The position numbers and the translations under genes were made by a program. The notes under the pieces are model-generated. The model made no database searches. It saw nothing but the letters and a program-made list of their open reading frames with translations, and was not told the origin of the DNA. From Tessaracoccus sp. MC1679 (GTDB lineage: Bacteria > Actinomycetota > Actinomycetes > Propionibacteriales > Propionibacteriaceae), in the NCBI RefSeq assembly GCF_014164775.1, contig NZ_JACJGB010000003.1, positions 62,001-126,000 of the forward strand: a DNA stretch of 64,000 bases, in the 5' to 3' direction. Shown in pieces: positions 55,010-62,506 of this stretch (position 1 is the stretch's first letter; the number at the start of each line of letters is the position of its first letter).

Positions 55010-56551
55010 GGCTCTCAGGGGAGGGTTCTCGACCTGAACATCAATCCCTGACTGAGTCCGCTGCCCTGCACTCGTGAGCGGGTCGTCGGGCCCTGGTGAA
55101 CCAGCGGGCTGACCTCTAGCCGGCGGAAGCCCAGACGGCGGAGCTGCGGCCGATGAGTTCGTCGAGGTCCGGCGCACGGCGCTCAGGCACGACCGGCGAG
55201 ACCGAGTCAGGCAGCCGGGGTCGGGTGGGCAGGGTGGTCCCGCGACGCGGGGTGTGAGTTGCTGCAGCCGGTGGCGTTGATGCTGCCTCGGCCTGCGCGC
55301 CGGATCGATGTGCCGGGGTGGGGTGAACCAGGGCATACCTGTGGCGGGGTCGAGGTGGACCTGCCATTGGGATTCTTCGGATTGGAGGGGGTCGGGTTCG
55401 ACGAGGCGGTGGTGGAATGGGCAGAGCAACACGCCGTTGGCGAGGCATGTTGCGCCGCCTTGCCACCACGGAATGATGTGATGCGCCTCACAGCAGGCCG
55501 GTGTTGCGGCACAGCCGGGGAACACACAGCCCTGATCCCGCTCGACGAGTGCGGCCCGGAGGGCGGGGGTGAACATGCGATGCGTGCGGCCCACGTCCAG
55601 TGGCCGCGATGGGGTGCCCAGCATCATCGGGATCAGGCGCGCGTCGCAGGCCAGGCGGCGGGCCTCCCCCGCCGACAAACCATCGACCCCGCCGGAGCCG
55701 AGGACGCTGACTTCACCCAGCCCGGTGGTGAGGGTGTCGTAGTTGAGGGTGATGTGGACCTGGGGCCGGTCCACCCCATGCGAGGGGAGGGTGCCGCCAC
55801 TGGCGGCGTGCTGGGTCAGCAGCACCAGGGCGTCGGCGCGGCGCGCGCCGCGGCTCGGGGTCTCGCCGGTGGTGCCGTAGGTGGAGGCGGCTGGCATCAG
55901 GGCGTCGAGTTGGGCGGTGAGGAGGGCGGCGTCGGCGACGGGGAGTTGGCCGGTGATCCGCATCGACCCGTGGAAATCGGGAGACAGGTGCAGGAACCTG
56001 TCGCGCCGCGCGGCGGTCTCTTCCCGGGCCAGACGTGTCGCGTCGTCGGCATCTGAGTGGTCGGGGTCGATCACCTCGACCAGCCGCGATGCCAGGATGC
56101 GTAGCTCTCCGGGGCCGAGGGTGTCGGCGTGGGCGAGGATCAGTTCCTGGCATTCGATCAGCTGGGCGCGGGTCAGGCGCGCCGGGAGTTTCCGCAGCCC
56201 GGCGACGATCGCTTCCGCCTGCGCCACCGACACTGAGCCTTCACTCAACGCGGCGCCGATCAGCGGGAACCGGTCCCCCAAATCCTGCGCGAGGGGCAGT
56301 GTCGCGGTGGCTTGGGCGGGGGTGGTGCGCACCGACTGCCGCACCCCGTCGATCACCGCGTCCGCGGCGGAGAGCTTGGCTTCGTGGAGGAGGTGCAGAC
56401 GGAGTCCGGCCAGTTGGGCTTCGGCCTCACTGATGGAGTCCATCAGCCCGGCCAGGCGTTGCATCGCGATCTGGTCTGCGCCGATGGATGCGGCGGCGTC
56501 CCAGAGGGCGGCGATGTATCGCTGTCCCAGGTCTGCCACCGTCTCGCTCAT
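54725..56551 (-). CDS. DUF222 domain HNH endonuclease (13E12 repeat family)
   Basis: A 608-residue protein: DUF222 helical domain (about 1-330, including LPLAQDLGDRFPLIGAALSE and ELRILASRLVEVIDPD), then an HNH nuclease (about 375-425) with CEAHHIIPWWQGGATCLANG and LLCPFHHRL, complete with the metal His/Asn/His set. After about residue 455 the sequence becomes Pro/Arg-rich and is encoded largely by the repeat arm, so the natural protein may be shorter or the tail recruited. ATG at 56551 has no Shine-Dalgarno; CAGAAT (56559-56564) lies 7 bases upstream. Such genes occur in many copies per genome in actinobacteria; their role is unknown. Confidence 0.85.
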   Translation of the reverse strand: MSETVADLGQRYIAALWDAAASIGADQIAMQRLAGLMDSISEAEAQLAGLRLHLLHEAKLSAADAVIDGVRQSVRTTPAQATATLPLAQDLGDRFPLIGAALSEGSVSVAQAEAIVAGLRKLPARLTRAQLIECQELILAHADTLGPGELRILASRLVEVIDPDHSDADDATRLAREETAARRDRFLHLSPDFHGSMRITGQLPVADAALLTAQLDALMPAASTYGTTGETPSRGARRADALVLLTQHAASGGTLPSHGVDRPQVHITLNYDTLTTGLGEVSVLGSGGVDGLSAGEARRLACDARLIPMMLGTPSRPLDVGRTHRMFTPALRAALVERDQGCVFPGCAATPACCEAHHIIPWWQGGATCLANGVLLCPFHHRLVEPDPLQSEESQWQVHLDPATGMPWFTPPRHIDPARRPRQHQRHRLQQLTPRVAGPPCPPDPGCLTRSRRSCLSAVRRTSTNSSAAAPPSGLPPARGQPAGSPGPDDPLTSAGQRTQSGIDVQVENPPLRARVGDGRAALRSGAQPEDRPTGIPPKHTQPPTPPYRAAPGNRQRHKQGECGETRDDARAASTTRPQTLAVTTSRTWTSAAWASAHGSPHPTTKTA

Positions 56552-56901
56552 GTGAACAATTCTGTCACCGGCCACTGACAGAAACGGGCCCAGAACCCCG
56601 CCCCTGCAGAAGAAATTCAGGCAATTTCTGGTTGTCTCTGGGAGCATGCCGCGTAGGTCGAGGCCAGGAAGTGACATGCCTTGTCAACCGACAGTTGAGT
56701 CGGTTCGAGAGCATCCGTGGTTCCCGATGTGAACACTTGGTCGGGGCCTGCTCGACGGTCGGGTTGGCTTCGACGCGGGCTGCGCCGCTACGCGGCTTTG
56801 CCCGGCTCACCCAGCTGTCGGAATGGGGCGGGTTGGCCACGACGGAGGTTGCGCCCTCCGCGGGCAAGTTCGAGCACGGAGGGTCCCGCGCCTGACAGGT
56901 A
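56552..56901. other. 350-bp stretch between the nuclease gene and the right arm
   Basis: No gene is supported. Short open frames are present but lack starts with ribosome sites or the leaderless hexamer. The part near 56780-56870 resembles bases 1-95 of the window (shared GGGGCGGGTTGG and CTCCGCGGGC), pointing to dispersed repeat sequence. The promoter of the nuclease gene should lie at its left end. Confidence 0.4.
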
Positions 56902-57375
56902 AGGGTGGGGGACGGCAGGGCGGCACTGCGCAGCGGTGCCCAACCCGACGATCACCCAGCTGGCATCCCGCTCAAGCAGACCCAACCTCAACGCCGCCCT
57001 GCCGGCCCGCACCCGGGACCTGGCAACGCCACAGGCATGACGAGTGCGGGGAGACGGGAGACGATGCCCGGGCGGCCTCAACACCCCAGCCACCAACCAG
57101 ACCAGCAGTCGACAACGGGACTCTGGACAACGGCCGCCCGGACATCGACTCACGGCTCACCGCACCCGACCATGAGATTCGCACGAAGGTGGTAGTCACG
57201 ACCCTTCGAGACGGCACCCGCGCCTTCGGCGGCGCGCCTCCTCAGGGAGCGGGAGCCGACCGGCCACATCGCTTCGCGGGGGCCCTCCTCAGGGAGCGGG
57301 AGTCGACCTGCCACGCCGCTCCGCGGGCGGCCCTCCTCAGGGAGCGAAAGGGGACAGGCCCCGCCGCTCCTTAAG
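56902..57375. repeat. Right arm of the long inverted repeat
   Basis: The core 56902-57252 matches the left arm in inverted orientation. Translated on the plus strand it reads GDGRAALRSGAQP, nearly the same as the C-terminal tail of the DUF222 frame, so this arm looks like the 3' end of a second, otherwise missing copy. Three CCTCCTCAGGGAGCG units follow at 57237, 57284 and 57332 (spacing 47 and 48 bases). Confidence 0.8.
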
Positions 57376-57378
57376 CGG
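57364..57378 (-). terminator. Small hairpin downstream of the protease gene
   Basis: CCGCT (57364-57368) and AGCGG (57374-57378) form a 5-bp stem beginning 7 bases past the protease stop; an alternative GCTCC/GGAGC pairing overlaps it. No U-tract follows. Confidence 0.25.
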
Positions 57379-57384
57379 AGCTGC

Positions 57385-58509
57385 TCAGGGGAAGTCGTTG
57401 CGGGCTCGGATGATGAGGTCCACCATGTGTGAGCCGCCGCTCGCACCATTGGTGGTGGCGTTCTGCCAACTCTGGTCGGCCACCACTCGGGGCCACGGCT
57501 CACCCTCCCACCACCCGAACATGGGCCCGCCGGACTGGCCCGGGATCACGTCGGCCTGGTGCATGATGGCCTGCGCCGTCTCCGGCTGGGAGTCGTGCCC
57601 GTCGAGGCTGAAGTCCCCGACGAAGCATGGGCGGCTGCCGCCGGCGATGTCTTGCGGGTAGCCGATGTGGCTCCAGTAGTTGCCGCCGTCCCACGAGTCC
57701 GAGTAGGTGCGCGAGCCCATCCACCCGGTCAGGTCACCCATCCGCCGGTCGAGCACCACCACCACGTAGTCGTGCCGTTCCTCCGTGCCCTCGATGGTGG
57801 GCCCGAACACCTGCTCCTGCCAGTAGATGTGGATCCCCCATGCCGTGCCGAACGGGGTGCTGCCGTCGAAGTAGCTGGGCATGAACTTGATCCAGCCCGC
57901 CACGTGCGGGTCCGGGTTGATGATCCAGCCGATAGCGTGGCTGCAGGTCAGGAGGTGGCGGGGGCCCACCATCGCCCCCGACGCCCAGCCGCCGTTGGAC
58001 GTCTCCACCCTGCCGGCGGTGCACCACGGGAAGCCGGTGTCGCTGAAGTCGTAGCGGTCGTCGGTACCGAAGACGGTAGTGGCCCACTTCGCGTCCGGGT
58101 CATCGAGGCTGGGGATGCGGCCCTTGAGTCGACGGCGCAGCCTTCGGTCCAGCTTCTCCGGCTTCACCCGGAGATCCAGGTGGTCAGGCAGGAAACCGAC
58201 CACCGCGTCGGAGTGCTCCTCCTCCGTGAACAACCGTCGTCGAGAGGAGAGTTTGGTGCTGTCCACGCCGGGTCCGAACGAGTGGACGCCGATGGCCTTG
58301 CGAGGGATGGTCAGGTCCACACGGAAGGTCTTGTCGTCGCTGAGCGCAACCACAGGCTCGACCACCTCGACGTGGCGCACCTCCGGGATGGGTTCGCGGC
58401 CGGTGAGGAACAGGGTCTCGGTCACGCCCTCATCGGGCGGTGATGTGAGGGCCTCGCGGGCCTGGACGGCGCGTTCGAGGCGCTCATAGCGGATCGGTTC
58501 GGAGCTCAT
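57385..58509 (-). CDS. Trypsin-like serine peptidase without a signal peptide
   Basis: A 374-residue protein with a chymotrypsin-fold domain at about 160-370, resembling V8-like glutamyl endopeptidases. The triad is visible: His in HLLTCSHAIGW, Asp in HDYVVVVLDRRM, Ser in IPGQSGGPMFG. The N-terminal 150 residues are charged and lack a signal peptide or membrane helix, which is unusual for this family. ATG at 58509 is chosen because AGGGAGATGACC is correctly spaced; an ATG at 58515 lies too close. It borders the right arm of the DUF222 element, which may bear on its acquisition. Confidence 0.82.
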   Translation of the reverse strand: MSSEPIRYERLERAVQAREALTSPPDEGVTETLFLTGREPIPEVRHVEVVEPVVALSDDKTFRVDLTIPRKAIGVHSFGPGVDSTKLSSRRRLFTEEEHSDAVVGFLPDHLDLRVKPEKLDRRLRRRLKGRIPSLDDPDAKWATTVFGTDDRYDFSDTGFPWCTAGRVETSNGGWASGAMVGPRHLLTCSHAIGWIINPDPHVAGWIKFMPSYFDGSTPFGTAWGIHIYWQEQVFGPTIEGTEERHDYVVVVLDRRMGDLTGWMGSRTYSDSWDGGNYWSHIGYPQDIAGGSRPCFVGDFSLDGHDSQPETAQAIMHQADVIPGQSGGPMFGWWEGEPWPRVVADQSWQNATTNGASGGSHMVDLIIRARNDFP

Positions 58510-58589
58510 GGTCATCTCCCTCGTCTGGGACCGCCGTGCCAGCGGTCACACCCGTGAAGAGGCGCGCAACAGCCGTCCTGATACGCGAG

Positions 58590-59246
58590 CTATCCCATCC
58601 AGCGCTCGCCGGCTGGCGCCGCTGTCAGGCTCCCCCCGGAGATCGTTGCCAGCACCGCCGCGAAGTCGGACTCGCCGCCGGCCTCCACCGCGACCGTGAT
58701 GTGTGCGCGGTCGGTCCACTCCACCCCGTCGACCACCACGGTCAGGCCGGACGGCAGGATCAGCCCCCGTAGCTGGTTCTCGTAGGCGCCGGCCTCGGCG
58801 TAGTCCACGTCGACCCTGAGCAGGCGGCTCAGCCGCACCTCGCGGATGCCCACCGCCTCCACGGCCGCGGCGACGGCGTCGGAGTACGCCCGCACAAGTC
58901 CTCCGGCGCCCAGCTTGATGCCGCCGAAGTAGCGGGTCACCACCGCGACAACGTCGGTCAGCGCGTTCTTCTGCAGCACCTGCAGCATCGGCAGCCCGGC
59001 GGTGCCGGCGGGCTCGCCGTCGTCAGAGCTGCGGGCGGTGCGCCCATCCACCCCCAGAACGAACGCGGAACAGTGGTGGCGGGCGTCAAAATGTGCCGAT
59101 CGCCGTTCCTCGACGACGGCGCGGGCGGCGTTTTCAGTGGACACCCTGCGGAGCCGGGTGAGGAACCGCGACCGCCTGATCTCGAGTTCGACGTCGACGC
59201 CACCGCCCTGCGAGACGTCGATGGTGCGGAACGAGGTCTCAGACAC
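58590..59246 (-). CDS. YigZ/IMPACT family protein
   Basis: A 218-residue protein of the UPF0029 (YigZ) group, related to eukaryotic IMPACT, which influences translation-factor kinases. The family motif is clear: SSDDGEPAGTAGLPMLQVL and VVTRYFGGIKLGAGGLVRAYS. The N-terminal domain has a ribosomal-S5-like fold; the C-terminal domain is ferredoxin-like. The molecular role in bacteria is unclear. GTG at 59246 overlaps the end of the peroxiredoxin gene by 8 bases, so the two are cotranscribed. Confidence 0.92.
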   Translation of the reverse strand: MSETSFRTIDVSQGGGVDVELEIRRSRFLTRLRRVSTENAARAVVEERRSAHFDARHHCSAFVLGVDGRTARSSDDGEPAGTAGLPMLQVLQKNALTDVVAVVTRYFGGIKLGAGGLVRAYSDAVAAAVEAVGIREVRLSRLLRVDVDYAEAGAYENQLRGLILPSGLTVVVDGVEWTDRAHITVAVEAGGESDFAAVLATISGGSLTAAPAGERWMG

Positions 59247-59718
59247 CCAGCTCGCGCCGCAGCTTGGCCACGTGGCCCGTGGCCTTCACGTTGTACTGCG
59301 CCACGCGCACGATGCCCTCGCCGGCGTCGTCGACGTCGATGACGAAGGTGGAGCGGAGCACGCCCTCGATCTCCTTGCCGTACAACTTGCGAGGGCCGTA
59401 GGCGCCGTACAGGTTGTGCACCGCCTTGCCCGGATCCGCAAGGAGGGTGAAGCCCACTTCAGAGGTCTGCTTGAACTTGGCTAGGCGTTCCACCGGGTCC
59501 GGCGAGCAGCCGAGCACCGTGTAGCCGGCTTCGGTGAACTCCTCCAGCGACTCGGAGAAGTCCACGGCCTGCGTGGTGCATCCGGGCGTCATCGCCGCGG
59601 GGTAGAAGTAGAGGATCACAGTGCCGCCGGCGTGATCTGCCAGGGAGACGCTCGCGCCGTCCTGATCAGGGAGGGTGAAGGCGGGGGCGGCGGAGCCGGT
59701 GGTCAGGCGTGCGGTCAT
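59239..59718 (-). CDS. bcp: Thioredoxin-dependent peroxiredoxin, BCP type
   Basis: Reduces hydrogen and organic peroxides. The 159-residue thioredoxin fold contains FTLPDQDGASVSL, and the peroxidatic cysteine in YFYPAAMTPGCTTQAVDF. In most BCP proteins a resolving Cys follows five residues later (CTxEAC); here that position is Val. Another Cys occurs in VLGCSPDP. The protein may thus work as a 1-Cys enzyme or use a different resolving residue. ATG at 59718 has TAGAAT (59726-59731) seven bases upstream. Confidence 0.93.
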   Translation of the reverse strand: MTARLTTGSAAPAFTLPDQDGASVSLADHAGGTVILYFYPAAMTPGCTTQAVDFSESLEEFTEAGYTVLGCSPDPVERLAKFKQTSEVGFTLLADPGKAVHNLYGAYGPRKLYGKEIEGVLRSTFVIDVDDAGEGIVRVAQYNVKATGHVAKLRRELGV

Positions 59719-59794
59719 GCGCCACATTCTAGGGCCCCCAACCACGGGCTGGTTTCGTTGAATAGGCTGGGGGCAGTCAGTTGAGGAGAACCGC

Positions 59795-60127
59795 ATGTCT
59801 AATGGCTCACGATCCGTCGATGAGATCCGCGCAGACCTGGCCGCGGCGCGCGCGAAGCTCGCTCAGGCCACGTCGGATGCGGTGGAGTCCGTCAAGCCGC
59901 AGAACATCGCCCGGGCTGGGGTGGACCAGGCCAAGCAGTTCGCCAAGGCCGAGTTCGACGCTGTGGCCGCCCAGGTTCGCGACGATGAGGGCGGCTGGCG
60001 CACCGACCGACTGATCGCCATCGGTGGGGCGGTGCTCGGGCTGGTGGTGTTCGTGGTGACCATCAACACCATCGCCAACCGTCGCACCTCCCTTGAGGCG
60101 CGCACCCGGCGGGCCCTCACCCGCTGA
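59795..60127 (+). CDS. DUF3618 family protein
   Basis: A 110-residue protein with the DUF3618 N-terminal motif RSVDEIRADLAAARAKLA, an amphipathic middle and one C-terminal transmembrane helix (about 76-93) followed by a basic tail. Members are common in actinobacteria and are often linked to stress genes; function unknown. ATG at 59795 follows GAGGAGAACCGC, and TAGGCT near 59763 may be its -10. It converges on arsC with no gap. Confidence 0.88.
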   Translation: MSNGSRSVDEIRADLAAARAKLAQATSDAVESVKPQNIARAGVDQAKQFAKAEFDAVAAQVRDDEGGWRTDRLIAIGGAVLGLVVFVVTINTIANRRTSLEARTRRALTR

Positions 60128-60535
60128 TCACGCAGCCGGCAGTAGCTCGGCGATCAGCTCCTCCACGCGACGGCGGATGTCGTCGCGGATGGGGCGCACG
60201 GACTCCACGCCCTTCCCGGCAGGGTCCTCCAGGACCCAGTCCTCATAGCGCTTGCCCGGGTAGAAGGGGCAGGTGTCGCCGCAGCCCATGGTGACCACCA
60301 CGTCGGAGACCTGCACGGCCTCCGTGGTGAGGATCTTGGGGCTCTCGGCCGAGATGTCGATCCCCTCCTCGGCCATCGCCTCGACGGCGGCCGGGTTGAT
60401 GCTGTCGGCGGGGGCCGAGCCGGCTGAGAGGACGTCGATCCTTCCCTGGCCGAGGTGGCGCAGATAGCCGGCGGCCATCTGGGAGCGGCCGGCGTTGTGG
60501 ATGCAGACGAAGAGGACACTGGGCTTGTCGGTCAT
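60128..60535 (-). CDS. arsC: Arsenate reductase, low-molecular-weight phosphatase type
   Basis: A 135-residue enzyme that reduces arsenate to arsenite for export. The P-loop FVCIHNAGRSQMAAGY holds the nucleophilic Cys and Arg (CX5R). MGCGDTCPFYPGKRYEDW, with two further cysteines, is typical of actinobacterial reductases that use mycothiol and mycoredoxin. It lies 15 bases after the ArsR-arsenate reductase fusion and is surely cotranscribed. No arsenite exporter gene is in the window, so export must be encoded elsewhere. Confidence 0.92.
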   Translation of the reverse strand: MTDKPSVLFVCIHNAGRSQMAAGYLRHLGQGRIDVLSAGSAPADSINPAAVEAMAEEGIDISAESPKILTTEAVQVSDVVVTMGCGDTCPFYPGKRYEDWVLEDPAGKGVESVRPIRDDIRRRVEELIAELLPAA

Positions 60536-60550
60536 GGGGTCAGGGGCCTT

Positions 60551-61543
60551 TCAGGTGGTGGGGATGCCGAGCTCGACGAGCAGGCCTTGAAGCTTGGCGG
60601 AGATCTGGTCGCGGATGGGGCGGACGTCGTCGGGTGACTGGCCCGCCGGGTCCGGGAGCTCCCAGTCCAGGTAGCGCTTCCCGGGGTAGATGGGGCACGA
60701 ATCGCCGCAGCCCATGGTGACGACGACGTCGGCGGCGCGCACCACGTCGTCGGTGAGGGGCTTCGGGAACGCCTGACCAAGCTCGAGGCCGATCTCGGCG
60801 AGGGACTCGATCACGGCTGGGTTGATCTCGGAGGCAGGCAGCGAGCCGGCGGAGCGCACGTGCACCCGGCCGGGGGCCATCGCGGTGAGGAGCGCGGCGG
60901 CCATCTGGGAGCGGCCCGCGTTGTGGGTGCAGACGAACAGCACCTCGGGGACCGTCTTGGCGATGTGGCCCTGCGACTGCGCCAGAGCAGTCAGCCGCTC
61001 CTGGGCGAAGCGGACGGCCAGCACCGGCACGAAGGTCTTGATCCGTGCCGTGCGGTACAGCGTCTGGAAGGACTCGTGGACGTAGCGGTCCACGGTCTCG
61101 CGGGCGAAGGTGCCGGTGAAGCGGTAGGTGAGCTCGTCGACGCCGCGGGCCAGGACATGCTCGACGGTTCCTGCCGAGGGCAGCTCGAGGTGAGCGGATT
61201 CGTGGACCTCGGGCGCCGGCCCCTTGCTGAAGGAGCCCAGCGCCTGGGCGACCTCATCCAGCTTGGTGGGCACCACGCGGTAGAAGACCCACGTGCCCTC
61301 CTTGCGGCGGGTGAGGAGCCCGGCCTCGAACAGCACCTTGAGGTGGTGGGAGACGGTGGGCTGGGCCAGGTCGATTGAGCCGGTGAAGTCGCAGACGCAG
61401 GCCTCGCCGCGCGGGTCGGCGGCGATCATGGCCACCATGCGCAGGCGTGCGGGGTCTGACAGTGCCTTGAGGGCGGTGGTGAGCTCGGAGGCGCGCTCCG
61501 GGCTGAGCGGATCAGGTAGGTCTAACTGCTCACAAATTGACAT
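60551..61543 (-). CDS. ArsR regulator-helical domain-arsenate reductase fusion
   Basis: A 330-residue fusion. Residues 1-110: ArsR/SmtB winged helix (LKALSDPARLRMVAMIA, ACVCDFTGSIDLAQPTVSHH with the Cys pair that senses arsenite, and VSHHLKVLFEAGLL as recognition helix). Residues 115-195: three-helix domain (HVLARGVDELTYRFTGTFAR, AVRFAQERLTALAQS) found in front of some reductases. Residues 200-330: arsenate reductase with P-loop FVCTHNAGRSQMAAA. Sensor and enzyme are thus on one chain. ATG at 61543 has no Shine-Dalgarno; CACTAT (61550-61555) is six bases upstream. Confidence 0.88.
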   Translation of the reverse strand: MSICEQLDLPDPLSPERASELTTALKALSDPARLRMVAMIAADPRGEACVCDFTGSIDLAQPTVSHHLKVLFEAGLLTRRKEGTWVFYRVVPTKLDEVAQALGSFSKGPAPEVHESAHLELPSAGTVEHVLARGVDELTYRFTGTFARETVDRYVHESFQTLYRTARIKTFVPVLAVRFAQERLTALAQSQGHIAKTVPEVLFVCTHNAGRSQMAAALLTAMAPGRVHVRSAGSLPASEINPAVIESLAEIGLELGQAFPKPLTDDVVRAADVVVTMGCGDSCPIYPGKRYLDWELPDPAGQSPDDVRPIRDQISAKLQGLLVELGIPTT

Positions 61544-61575
61544 AGATAAATAGTGACATGCGTCGATACAAGGTG
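61531..61575. promoter_or_regulatory. AT-rich promoter/operator region of the arsenic-response genes
   Basis: An AT-rich island in otherwise GC-rich DNA. On the minus strand ATGTCA occurs twice, 17 bases apart (start to start), the second overlapping the ATG of the fusion gene; CACTAT lies six bases before that ATG. The position fits an ArsR-type self-regulated promoter, but the operator sequence cannot be fixed by eye. A TTGACA (61537-61542) on the plus strand has no gene downstream to serve. Confidence 0.4.
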
Positions 61576-61692
61576 CAATGTGCTGGGTCCGCGAGGCGAT
61601 GGGCGCACAGGAGTGGCTACCTGATGTCGCTCGCGATTCGATGATGAGTCCGGCGCTGACCAGATCGAAGAGGGGCCCCGTGGGGCACGAAC

Positions 61693-61732
61693 GCCACGTG
61701 GCCCCCACCCCGAAGGGCGAGGGCCACGTGGC
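61693..61732 (-). terminator. Strong hairpin downstream of tRNA-Lys
   Basis: A perfect 12-bp stem (GCCACGTGGCCC, 61693-61704, with its complement at 61721-61732) around a 16-base loop that can pair further. It begins 8 bases beyond the tRNA 3' end. There is no U-run, as is common for GC-rich actinobacterial terminators. It would also insulate the fusion gene from tRNA transcription. Confidence 0.6.
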
Positions 61733-61740
61733 TACGACGT

Positions 61741-61816
<76 letters not shown>

Positions 61817-61828
61817 GCGCGAGGACCA

Positions 61829-61859
61829 ACTGTAGACGCTACCTTCCGGCGAAGTCCAA
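61829..61859 (-). promoter_or_regulatory. Possible promoter of tRNA-Lys
   Basis: On the minus strand TTGGAC (61854-61859) and TACAGT (61829-61834) are separated by 19 bases, with the tRNA 5' end 12 bases past the -10 element. Spacing is slightly long but the position fits. Confidence 0.35.
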
Positions 61860-61889
61860 TCGATCGGGCCGGCTCTGACCGGGTGACGG

Positions 61890-62366
61890 TCAGGGTGCCG
61901 CTTGGATGAGCTCCAGGAGCGCCGGCTCCAGGTTGCGTCCGTTCTTCGACACGTCCGTCACCTGAACGTCCACCGCCCCCTGCCACTCGATGGCCAACGA
62001 GTCGGCCAGAATGCCGCGGGCGGAGGTCAGCCTGAGATCGGGGTGGGCCCGGTAGTCGATGCTGATCGCGGTGCTTTGATCGTCGGGTTCCCGGATGATG
62101 CGGAGAAACCGGTCCGTCAACACGATGGCCGCCGGCTCGAGCGTCAGCGACTTGTCCACCGGCACCTGGCCGACGCACACCAGGATCGCGGTCTCCCCGC
62201 CGTCGAGGAAGTAAGGCAGCGTTCCCAGGAGTTCGCGGTTTATCGTCACTTCGCCCTCGGTCAGCCCGACGGCGGCCTGCTGTACCCCATGGCTTCCGGG
62301 TAGCGCGGCAGCTGGCGCGTCCACGTCCACCGCCTGATCCTCGTTGCCCGGCCCCCAGTTGCCCAT
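61890..62366 (-). CDS. Hypothetical protein with PH-like features
   Basis: A 158-residue soluble protein. An acidic, low-complexity N-terminus (GNEDQAVDVDAPAAALPG) precedes a beta-rich domain of about 110 residues with GETAILVCVGQV, AAIVLTDRFLRIIRE and AISIDYRAHPDLRLTSARG, a strand pattern reminiscent of bacterial PH-like domains, though I do not place it in a named family. The ATG at 62366 follows GAAGGAGTTCAC; an in-frame ATG at 62396 is less likely. It is divergent from the SDR gene. Confidence 0.65.
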   Translation of the reverse strand: MGNWGPGNEDQAVDVDAPAAALPGSHGVQQAAVGLTEGEVTINRELLGTLPYFLDGGETAILVCVGQVPVDKSLTLEPAAIVLTDRFLRIIREPDDQSTAISIDYRAHPDLRLTSARGILADSLAIEWQGAVDVQVTDVSKNGRNLEPALLELIQAAP

Positions 62367-62506
62367 GTGAACTCCTTCGCCCGCAGGTTCGCTCATGGTA
62401 GCGCCGCATAAATCGGGAGGCGGGACGTTGTTTGCCACTCAGAGGAAGTGGGTACGTCCCCTCCAGGGGCAACGCTCCGACCAGAGAGAACCACGGGAGG
62501 ATGACC

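Larger units (their letters stand above)
54587..57375. mobile_element. DUF222/HNH element flanked by long inverted repeats
   Basis: The homologous core of the left arm (54661-55009) recurs in inverted orientation as the right arm (56902-57252). Beyond the core both arms carry three copies of a 15-base unit CCTCCTCAGGGAGCG or its complement. Between the arms lies one DUF222/HNH nuclease gene. The layout resembles the 13E12-type repeat elements known from mycobacteria, but transposition is not shown by the sequence and no clear target duplication was found. Confidence 0.6.

Noticed and set aside
57237-57346. Possible CRISPR array
   Set aside because: Only three 15-base units, the spacers are similar to one another, the same units occur on the other arm, and no cas genes are present.
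61537-61560. A plus-strand promoter starting at TTGACA near 61537
   Set aside because: No gene lies downstream on that strand before the minus-strand tRNA, and the bases are better explained as the regulatory region of the arsenic genes.
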